Made by a program: the position numbers and the translations under genes
The notes under the pieces: model-generated
Databases searched by the model: none
Told to the model about the DNA's origin: nothing
Seen by the model: only the letters and a program-made list of their open reading frames with translations
Assembly (NCBI RefSeq): GCF_003265345.1
Contig: NZ_QFWW01000021.1
Location: forward strand, 122,120-186,119
Direction: 5' to 3'
Origin: Lentzea terrae
GTDB taxonomy: Bacteria > Actinomycetota > Actinomycetes > Mycobacteriales > Pseudonocardiaceae
Length of the DNA: 64,000 nt
Shown here: positions 53,604 through 61,371 of the stretch, piece by piece
Layout of the letters: every line of letters begins with the position of its first letter
Position numbering within the stretch: the first letter of the stretch is position 1

Positions 53604-56600
53604 CCGGTCAGCCTGGCGAGCACTTCATCGGCGAGCAGGAGGTGCGGCGTTACCGACCCCGGTGACTTCTGCTCGATCGCACGCACGATGGCCACGGCCT
53701 CCCGCACGGCGGTCAAAGCCGCGTCCCGCCGTCCCGACGCGTCCAGCGCGATCGCCCACGTCGTGAGCGCACCGGAGAGGAACGGCGTCCACATGTCGTC
53801 GCGCTCCGATTCCAGCCGTAGCGCCTCCACCGCCGCCTCCGCGCACCGGACCGCCTCACCTGCGCGGCCGCGTTCCGCCAGCTCCCTGCCCAGGGTGCTG
53901 CGTGCCACCGCCAGGAACGGCACGCGATCCTCGTCCTCGGCGGCGAGCACCACGTTCCTCTCCACGGCCTCCTCGGCGAGCGGCAACGCCTCGTCGTGCC
54001 GGCCGGCCTCGCCGAGGATGAACGCCAGGTTGTGCACCGCGTCGGCGAGGTCCGCGGTGTAAAGGCCCTCGTCGTCCACCAGCCGCCGGTAGGACGCGAC
54101 AGCCTCCTCATCTGCCTTGATCGCCTCGTCGGTCCTGCCCAGTTCGGAGAGGTACGAGGCCTGGTTGTAGAACACCATGGCCAGGTCACCGGTGAATCGG
54201 CGCGGGTCGACGGAGGCGAGTTGACCGAACAGCGTCACCGCCTCGGTCCCTGCCTCCAGCGCCTCCTCCCGGCGCCCGGCCGCAGACAGCGACGTCGCCT
54301 GGCTGCGCAACGACAGCGCCAGGTCGGGCTGGTGGGCGTCGGGGTCGGCCTCCGCGAGCTCGCGGTAGATCGTCACGGATTCCTGCAGTTCGCGCAGCGC
54401 CCGTTCGACGTTCCCTGCCTGCGAGCACGACACCCCGAGGTTGTGCAGCCCACCCGCGAGCTCGGGCAGGAACGCTGCCGGGTTGATCGCGACGAGCCGC
54501 CGGTAGAGGGCGACCGACTCCTCCGCCACGGTCACCGCGTCGCCTTCCCGGTTCGGGTCCGCGTGCAGGTAGGCGGGCAGGTTCTGCAGGGCGTCCGCGA
54601 GGTCCGGCCCGTACGCGGCGAAGTCCTCCTCGGCCAGCGCGCGGTACAGCGCGACGGACTCGTCGGCCGCCTCCAGCGCCGGGCCGTCAAGCTCCAGGTC
54701 CGATCGGGAGGCGGCGATGTTGTGCAGGACCATGGCGAGGTCGGGCACGAACTCGGCGCGTTCCTGTGCGACGAGTTGCCGGTACAGCCTGGCCGCCTCT
54801 TCGTCGTGCACCAGGGCTTCCTTGTGGTCGCCCGTCGCGGCGAGTGACGTGCCGAGGGTGTTGAGCGCGTTGGCGAGCCCCGGAACGTCCTGCGGCCGTT
54901 GCCGGCGGATGTTCGCCGCCTCCTTGGCGCCGGCCAGCGCTTCCTTGCGCCTTCCGGCGCGGGCCAGCAGCAGGGACTGGCTGTTCAACCACAGCGCCAG
55001 CGTCTCGTCGGTGCCCTGGCGGGCCTCCGTGACCGCGAGATCGGCGTGGGCCAGCCCTTCCGCGTACTGGCCTGCTTTGTTCAGCCGCACCGCCAGGTTC
55101 CCGTGCAGGTCGGCGCGTCGCGCCGGGTCGGTCTCGGTGGCGAGCCGGTGCTCGGTCAGCTTCCGCGCCACCGCGGCGGCTGCCACGTCGAGGTGCACGT
55201 CCCGGGCCTGCGGCAGCAGCACCTCGGCCGCCTCCAGCACGGCGATGTCGAGGCCGGGCAGTTCGGTCAGCCGGGTCGCGGCGGCGGGACCCGCCACGAG
55301 CAGGAGCCCGGGATCCGTCGTGAGCAGCGGGTTGATCACCTCGGTCGACAGGTGCGGATAGCGGTGGGCGCTCTCCGCGAGCACCGCCAGCACACCGGGA
55401 GCCCAGGTGGGTGCCTCGGCGGGTGGATCGGCGGTAGTGAGTGCGGCGGCCGCGGACAGGACGGTCTCGTGGCCGGTCGCCGCGGTGGTCCAGTCGTCCG
55501 GCTGCCAGTTCAGGTGGACGTGCTCGTGGCCCGGCGTGGTCAGCGCGACGAGGTCCTCGCCGAGCCGGTCGGGGTGCACCGGTTCGAACACCGCCCGCGG
55601 ATCGCTCGCCGGGTAGCACGCGAGGTGGTCGTCGATGAGGCGGTCCGCGCCGTCCGCCGAGTCGGCCAGTTCGGTGCGGCGCAACGCCGCGCGGGCGTGC
55701 GGCCTCGGCAAGGAGCCCACGAGCGTCGCGGTGTAGGCGATTCTGCTCATGACCGGCGCTCGGGTGAACCCGGCGCGCGTGCCGTGCAGCTCGTCCCATC
55801 CGGCGTACTCGCGGCAGAGCAGGTAGTCCGCCACTGCGAGCACGTCGGTCGGGGCCGTCTTGCCGCGCAGGTGCGCGTCGACCGCCGCCAGCGCCGCCAT
55901 CTGCACGGCGAGGACCTGGCCGTACTCGGCGCGGTCTAGGTCGACGGGTTCGGTCAGCGTGGACAGCCCACCCGGCACGTCGAGGCGCTCGGCGAACTTC
56001 GCGGCCGCGGTGCGGAACATCGACCTCCGCGCGTCCGTCGAGCTCACGAGCGGGGACAGCGGCCACTGCCCGGTGGCGTCGAGGTGGTGGTCGGCGTCGA
56101 GCCGCCCGACCACGGCAGGCCACCAGTGCCTGGCCGTGCGCCCCAGTACCAGCACCCGCACATGAGTCTCCCGCCGTCGCGCGAGCTGTTGCATGGTCCG
56201 GATGAACGTCATCAGGTCGTCGGTCGGCCACCGGTCGCCGTAGTCGACCAGCACGAGCAGGTCCGTTCCGCTGCCGAGCACCACGTGGTTCGGCGCGGGC
56301 TCCGGCTGCGTCGCCGCGGCGGGGTCGTGCCGGACCTGCCACACCTGCCAGCCCAGCGCCAGCGAGTCGGCGGCGATCCGGTCGGCCAGTCGAGTCTTGC
56401 CCTGACCTCCCGCCGCGTGCAGCAGCTGGACAGCGACCGGCTCGGTACCGCCGCGCCATGTGGCGGCCTCGCCCAGTTCGTCGTCACGCCCGGTGAACGG
56501 CACCACGGCGAACCTCGGCTGCAGCAGCCTCGACGGGTGCGCACGGGCCTGGTCCACCGGCAGTTCGGGCATGGCGCCCGACACGGGGGAGACCTCGAAC

Positions 56601-56992
56601 CTCCTGCCGCCGAAGTCGACCACCGCGTCCTCGCCGGGCCACTCGAACAGCACAGCGCCCTGCAACACCACCCGTTCGGCCGTGGCCCGGCGCCTGGCCG
56701 ACGGCCCCCGGAACTGACGGCGGTCCATCAGTTCTTCGCGTTCCTTCAGGACGTCGGCGAAGGTGGCTTCTCTCAGCGCCGCTCCGAGTTCCGCAACGCA
56801 CTCCTCGACGTACCGTCCGACCAGCTTCTCGTCCGGTCCCCGTTCGCCTTCACCGCGTTCGAGCTGCGACAACGTGCTGGTGTTGCTGGGGATCCGGTCC
56901 GCCAGGTCCTGCAGCCTGAGCCCGTTCGCCTTGCGCAGCTTCCTGAGTCTGCCGCCGAACGCGACGAGTTCGGCCTTCCACGGGTCCGTCAC
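53600..56992 (-). CDS. XRE-STAND-TPR protein
   Basis: 1130 residues. An XRE-type HTH is at about 8-50 (LRKLRKANGLRLQDLADRIP, NTSTLSQLERGEG); a P-loop follows with Walker A AAGGQGKT (193-200) and Walker B DLLVLVDYGDRW (about 244-255), then a helical middle (APGVLAVLAESAHRYPHLST), and about ten TPRs from about 610 to 1120 (EALxxxEEAVxLYRxL pattern). It couples by GTGA to both neighbours. The HTH suggests DNA binding or dimerisation, the TPRs sensing. A decayed copy lies at 59935-60669, and the truncated gene at 46995-49400 is a relative of its second half. Confidence 0.88.
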   Translation of the reverse strand: MTDPWKAELVAFGGRLRKLRKANGLRLQDLADRIPSNTSTLSQLERGEGERGPDEKLVGRYVEECVAELGAALREATFADVLKEREELMDRRQFRGPSARRRATAERVVLQGAVLFEWPGEDAVVDFGGRRFEVSPVSGAMPELPVDQARAHPSRLLQPRFAVVPFTGRDDELGEAATWRGGTEPVAVQLLHAAGGQGKTRLADRIAADSLALGWQVWQVRHDPAAATQPEPAPNHVVLGSGTDLLVLVDYGDRWPTDDLMTFIRTMQQLARRRETHVRVLVLGRTARHWWPAVVGRLDADHHLDATGQWPLSPLVSSTDARRSMFRTAAAKFAERLDVPGGLSTLTEPVDLDRAEYGQVLAVQMAALAAVDAHLRGKTAPTDVLAVADYLLCREYAGWDELHGTRAGFTRAPVMSRIAYTATLVGSLPRPHARAALRRTELADSADGADRLIDDHLACYPASDPRAVFEPVHPDRLGEDLVALTTPGHEHVHLNWQPDDWTTAATGHETVLSAAAALTTADPPAEAPTWAPGVLAVLAESAHRYPHLSTEVINPLLTTDPGLLLVAGPAAATRLTELPGLDIAVLEAAEVLLPQARDVHLDVAAAAVARKLTEHRLATETDPARRADLHGNLAVRLNKAGQYAEGLAHADLAVTEARQGTDETLALWLNSQSLLLARAGRRKEALAGAKEAANIRRQRPQDVPGLANALNTLGTSLAATGDHKEALVHDEEAARLYRQLVAQERAEFVPDLAMVLHNIAASRSDLELDGPALEAADESVALYRALAEEDFAAYGPDLADALQNLPAYLHADPNREGDAVTVAEESVALYRRLVAINPAAFLPELAGGLHNLGVSCSQAGNVERALRELQESVTIYRELAEADPDAHQPDLALSLRSQATSLSAAGRREEALEAGTEAVTLFGQLASVDPRRFTGDLAMVFYNQASYLSELGRTDEAIKADEEAVASYRRLVDDEGLYTADLADAVHNLAFILGEAGRHDEALPLAEEAVERNVVLAAEDEDRVPFLAVARSTLGRELAERGRAGEAVRCAEAAVEALRLESERDDMWTPFLSGALTTWAIALDASGRRDAALTAVREAVAIVRAIEQKSPGSVTPHLLLADEVLARLTG

Positions 56993-59727
56993 GCCAGTTC
57001 CTCAGCCAGTTCCGCCGCTTCTCCTGCGCCGATCCGCTGGTAGATGGCCAACGCCTTCCTCAGTTGCCGGTCGGCGTCCTCGTGGTCGCCCTGCGCCTTG
57101 GCGGCCCGGCCGAGGCCGGCGAGCGCGTCCGCCTCCGCCAGCGGGCCGCCGATCTCGATCGCGAGCAGCAACGCCTGTTCGTAGTGTTGTTGTGCCTTCC
57201 GCGCATCACCCGACTTCAGGTACCAGGTGCCGTACGTCGTGGACGTCAACGTCTTGCCGTACCTGTCGTCGAGCTTGCCGTAGATGACGTCGGACTCGTC
57301 CAGCGGCACGCGCGCCTCGGCAAGCCTGCCCGCCCGGATCAGCAACTCGGCGAGTTCGCGGCGCGACGCGGCCCGTCCGTGCTCCTCACCGAACGTCTCG
57401 TACAGATCGAGCGCCTCCTGCAACACCTGCTCGGCCTCGGTGAAGCGGCCGAGCCTGCCCAGCACGATGCCCTGCTCCACGAGCGCCTGCGCCTTGCCTC
57501 CGCGATCACCCAGCTCCTCGAAGCCCTCGACCGCGGTGGCGAAGTGCTCATAGGCCTCGGCGTACCGGCCACGGCTCCGTTCGACGCTGCCGAGCCGAGA
57601 CTGCAGCTGCGTAGCGCCGTGAGCCTCGTGTTGCCGCTTGTACAGTTCCAGCCCCTCCAACGCGGTCCGGTAGGCGTCGTCGTACCTGTCCATGAACAAC
57701 CACGAGTTGCTCAGCCCTTTGAGGGCCATGGCCTGTCCGTACTCGTCGCCGAGCTCGCGGAACATCGTCAACGCGCGCTCACCGATGTCCACCGCCTGCT
57801 CGTACTCGTCCCCGTAGTAACTCAGCAGTGCCAGTTCGGTCAGCACGTTGGCAATATCAGCCTGGTCGCCGTCCTGTTCGTACAGGCCTAGTGCCTGTGT
57901 CAGCGCCTCATGGGCGTCGGAGTGGTATCCGGTCTGGATCCACAGCTGTCCCAGCGCCATCAGGGCGTGGGCGCAGAACGTTCGGCGGCCGGCCTCCTCG
58001 AACACGTCGAGCGCCTTTTGCAGCGCGGTCTCGGCCTCCGGGTAGTTGTCGGCCGTGAACTCGGCCTTCCCGAGCTCCAACTGCACGTCGCCGTTGTCGC
58101 CCTCCACGTCGAACTCGGCCGCGCGGCGCATGATCCGCGTCGACAGGTCCCACGGTCCGGTCCGTCGGAGATACGGGGCGAGCGAGAGTGCGAGCCGGAT
58201 GACCGTCTCCGCGTCGTCGGCGGAGTCGAAGGACGCCAGCAGGTTGACGCGTTCGTCGTCGAACCACGCTCTCGCGTCCTCCGGGCCTTCGATCGGCGGC
58301 AGAGTGCCGCCTTCGACCTCGTGGCGTTGCATCGCGTTGCAAGCGTTGGTGGCGGCGTCCGCGTAGAAGTCCAGCAACGACCGACGAGCCTTGTTGGGGT
58401 CGTCGCTGTCGTCCACCAGACCGGCCGCGTACTCGGCGATCAGGTCGTGCATCCGGAACCGTCCGAACGCGATCTCGTCCACCAGGTGCTCGTGGTAGAG
58501 CCCGTCCAGGTGGCTGGCCGCCTCGTCGAGCTCGACGTCGCAGAGCGCGGCGGCCGCGTACTGCTCGACCCCGCCGCCGGGGTGCAAGCCGAGCAGCCGG
58601 AAGAAGTGCTGCCGTTGCGGTGAAAGGTCCCGGTAGGACAGGTCGAAGGCGGCGGCCACCGCGCGTTCGCCTACCTGAAGCCCGCTCAACCGGCCGTGCG
58701 CCGCACGCAGTTCGGTGAGGAGGACGGCGACGGTGAGCGCCGCGCGGTTCCGGAACCGCGCGGCGAGGATGGCGAGTGCCAGGGGCAGGCGGCCGGCCAG
58801 TTCGACGAGGTCTGCGAGGGGCTCGGTCACCTCGCGCCCGGCCAGCCGCTGGAACATCCGTTCCGCCTCGGCGGCGGCCAGCGGTGCGAGGTCGATGGTG
58901 ACCGCGTCCAGCTCCACCAGCCTGCGCCTGCTCGTCACCAGGACGAGACAGCCTCCTCCGCCGGGCAGCAGCCGGGCCACCTGCGCGTGGTCAGTCGCGT
59001 TGTCGAGGATGACGACCATCCGTTTGTGCCCGAGCTTTCGCCGCCACAGCGCCTCACGTTTGGCGGTGTCGGCGGGCAGGCGCTGTGACTCGACGCCCAC
59101 TGCCATGAGGAGTGAGGCGAGTGCGTCGTGCGGCTCCAACGGTGCCTGCCCCGCCGTGTGTCCGTACAGGTCGAGGAAGATCTGGCCGTCCGGGAACCGG
59201 TCCGCGAGCATGTGAGCGGCCCGCACCGCGAACGCCGTCTTGCCGACGCCGGGCATGCCGTCCACCGCGTGCACGGCGACCACGCCACCGTTCTTCACCG
59301 CGTCGACCAGCTTGGTCAACTCGTCCTCGCGACCGGTGAACGCATGCGCGTCGCGTGGCAGGTCGTTGGGCTGTGCCGCCGACTCGTGCAGCTTCACGCC
59401 CGACGCCTTGAGGGTCTCGTGCAACGCTTCGAGCGCTTCGAGCTTCCGCAGGATGTCGGCCCGGCGTTCCTCCTTCGGCGCTGCGTCCGCTCGCCACCGC
59501 GGCAGGCAGTGCTTCAGGTAGAACAGCACCACGTCCCTGCGGGGAGGCTTGGCGCCGATCCCGCGCTCCAGGTCGGAGAACGTGCCGTTGGAGATCCGCT
59601 CCTTGGTCTCGCTGGTCATCGCGGACGCCAGCTCGCCCTGGGAGAGGTCTGCGTCGAGCCGCAGCTCCGCGAGCGCCTCTCCGAATCTCTGCCGGGTCAG
59701 GCGCCACGCGTTCCGGTTGTCCACCAC
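56989..59727 (-). CDS. XRE-NB-ARC-TPR regulator, first gene of the STAND operon
   Basis: 912 residues: an HTH-type N-terminus (LTRQRFGEALAELRLDADLS, QGELASAMTSE, SDLERGIG), a basic linker, FTGREDEL (130-137), Walker A GMPGVGKT (157-164), Walker B MVVILDNATD, LVTSRRRL, GRLPLALAIL, a winged helix (AAFDLSYRDLSPQRQHFFRL), and about nine TPRs from about 560 to 890. The layout resembles AfsR-type STAND regulators without the activation BTAD. No effector domain is seen. It overlaps the next gene by GTGA, so all three STAND genes should be made in fixed proportion. Start GTG 59727 is followed directly by the HTH. Confidence 0.88.
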   Translation of the reverse strand: MVDNRNAWRLTRQRFGEALAELRLDADLSQGELASAMTSETKERISNGTFSDLERGIGAKPPRRDVVLFYLKHCLPRWRADAAPKEERRADILRKLEALEALHETLKASGVKLHESAAQPNDLPRDAHAFTGREDELTKLVDAVKNGGVVAVHAVDGMPGVGKTAFAVRAAHMLADRFPDGQIFLDLYGHTAGQAPLEPHDALASLLMAVGVESQRLPADTAKREALWRRKLGHKRMVVILDNATDHAQVARLLPGGGGCLVLVTSRRRLVELDAVTIDLAPLAAAEAERMFQRLAGREVTEPLADLVELAGRLPLALAILAARFRNRAALTVAVLLTELRAAHGRLSGLQVGERAVAAAFDLSYRDLSPQRQHFFRLLGLHPGGGVEQYAAAALCDVELDEAASHLDGLYHEHLVDEIAFGRFRMHDLIAEYAAGLVDDSDDPNKARRSLLDFYADAATNACNAMQRHEVEGGTLPPIEGPEDARAWFDDERVNLLASFDSADDAETVIRLALSLAPYLRRTGPWDLSTRIMRRAAEFDVEGDNGDVQLELGKAEFTADNYPEAETALQKALDVFEEAGRRTFCAHALMALGQLWIQTGYHSDAHEALTQALGLYEQDGDQADIANVLTELALLSYYGDEYEQAVDIGERALTMFRELGDEYGQAMALKGLSNSWLFMDRYDDAYRTALEGLELYKRQHEAHGATQLQSRLGSVERSRGRYAEAYEHFATAVEGFEELGDRGGKAQALVEQGIVLGRLGRFTEAEQVLQEALDLYETFGEEHGRAASRRELAELLIRAGRLAEARVPLDESDVIYGKLDDRYGKTLTSTTYGTWYLKSGDARKAQQHYEQALLLAIEIGGPLAEADALAGLGRAAKAQGDHEDADRQLRKALAIYQRIGAGEAAELAEELA

Positions 59728-59934
59728 CCTCGGATCTTCGTCGCTCCCGACGTGGAATTCACTGCCAATAACGTGTCATTTCGTGGGTCAGACGATTGGA
59801 CCTTGCGCAGTTGCTCGCGTTTCTGCCGTGGGTGACCATTGCCATGCGACTGCTCGGCGAGTCTGCTGCGAGCACGCCGCCAGCTCCAATCGCTGGCGAG
59901 CCCCAGGTCTTCCGGGACCATCTTCGGCCTAACG

Positions 59935-60669
59935 GGCCTCCGTGACCGCGAGATCGGCGTGCACCGGTGCCTCCGTGTACTGGCCTGCCTAGTCCAGTCA
60001 CAGCAACAGGTTTCCGTGCAGGTCGGCGCGCCGCGCCGTGTCGGTCTCGGTGCCGAGCCGGTGTTCTGCCAGCCTTTGCGCCACGGCGGTGGCGGCGACG
60101 TCGAGGTGGCACGTCCCGCGGTTCGCGTGAGCGGGACCTCCGCCGTCTCGGCAAGGCGGTGTCGAGGCTGGGCCAGTTCGGTCAGCCGGGTGGCTGCCAC
60201 GGGGCCAGCCACGAGCAGGAGCCCGGGGTCTGTCGTCAGCAGCGGGTTGATCACCTCGGTCGACAGGTGCGGGTAGCGGTGGGCGCTCTCCGCGAGTACC
60301 GCCAGCACACCTGGTGCCCGCCCACGCGCCCCCGCGTGGGAGGGACCGGTCGTGGTGAGCGCGGTGGCGGACAGGACGGTCTCGTGCACGCTCGCCGCCG
60401 CGGTCTAGCTGGACAGCGACCGCTTTGGTGCTGCCGCGCCACGTGTCCGCCTCGCCCAGCGCGTCGTCGCGCCCGGTGAACGGCACCACGGTGAGCCGCG
60501 GCTGGAGCAGCCGGGACGGGTGCGCACGAGCCTGCTCCACCGGCAGTTCTGTGCTGGTGTTGCTGGGGATCCTGTTTGCCAGGCCCTGTTGCGTGAGCCC
60601 GCTCGCCTTGCGGAGGCTCTGGAGCCTGCGGCCGAACGCGACGAGCTCGTTCTTCCACGCGTCCGTCAC
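59935..60669 (-). pseudogene. Deletion derivative of the 53.6-57.0 kb STAND-TPR gene
   Basis: The start (MTDAWKNELVAFGRRLQSLR, IPSNTST) matches the intact protein, but NTST is joined in frame to ELPVEQARAHPSRLL, removing about 102 residues (41-142 of the intact protein). After VAVQL a second deletion of about 310 residues joins, in another frame, to HETVLSATALTTT and APGVLAVLAESAHRYPHLST. Further frameshifts precede LAEHRLGTETDTARRADLHG and the relic AGQYTEAPVHADLAVTEAR. It ends within the first TPR. No function can be expected from the product. Confidence 0.85.
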
Positions 60670-60700
60670 TCCGCCAGCCCCTCAGCCATCTGACGGGACG

Positions 60701-61141
60701 TCATCTTCCCTTTCCGTCGTTGTGGAAGGTTACGCCGCCGTTGATGTCGCGCGCTTGTACTACTCGGCCGCTGACATTGCCGGTTATCTGGTTGGTGACA
60801 TTTCCGTGGCTCTCCTTCTTGAGGAGGCCTGACTTGCGGAGTTCGGAAAGTGCGCTTTCCAATTCTTTCCCGAAGTGGTGATCGTCCTCGGTGGCGTCCT
60901 CGAGAGCCATTGCCAGCCGGGTCCGTGTGCGAGGGCGAACCTCGCCGGATCCAGTCGCTTCGAGCTCGAGTCGCTCGAGCGCCGGATCCCCGTGCATTTT
61001 GGCCGCGACGAGATCATGCAACGCGCGGAGAGCAAGGTCGGACGTCGCGTTCTGGTTCGCGACTGCGTGGTCACGCCCAAGGCGCGTTGGATGGGTCATC
61101 CATACGACCAGCAACTCAACTGCGATCTCGACGTCCGCCAC
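60701..61141 (-). CDS. Small protein with C-terminal RHIM/BASS-like motif (candidate death effector)
   Basis: 146 residues. About 35-110 is helical and charged (ALRALHDLVAAKMHGDPALE, ALEDATEDDHHFGKELESAL), like the small helical (Bell-like) effector domains found with bacterial amyloid-signalling motifs. The C-terminus (118-140) reads GNVSGRVVQARDINGGVTFH, the same VVQ-x-x-x-[IV]-x-G core as the neighbouring NLR. No catalytic motif and no clear membrane span are visible. It is divergent from the NLR gene (230 bases between starts). Start GTG 61141 gives the usual short N-terminus of the family. In known BASS pairs such proteins are triggered to kill the cell by amyloid templating. Confidence 0.75.
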   Translation of the reverse strand: MADVEIAVELLVVWMTHPTRLGRDHAVANQNATSDLALRALHDLVAAKMHGDPALERLELEATGSGEVRPRTRTRLAMALEDATEDDHHFGKELESALSELRKSGLLKKESHGNVTNQITGNVSGRVVQARDINGGVTFHNDGKGR

Positions 61142-61371
61142 GTTGCCACCATTTCACTAATGATGAAACCGATCTCCTACTTGTCACTGTCGTTGGCATC
61201 GTATGGGTCGTTACCTGGCTGTTGCGACCGCTCGTGGCGGCTAAAAATGCCACGGGACGTGGAAACAAGCACCTGTGTGGCGGCGGAGAACTAACTGATG
61301 AAAGTGCACGTCGAACCGTTCGGCCGAGCGGCTATCCTCCGAACTTCACTCACCGGCAGGGGGTCAGCGAG

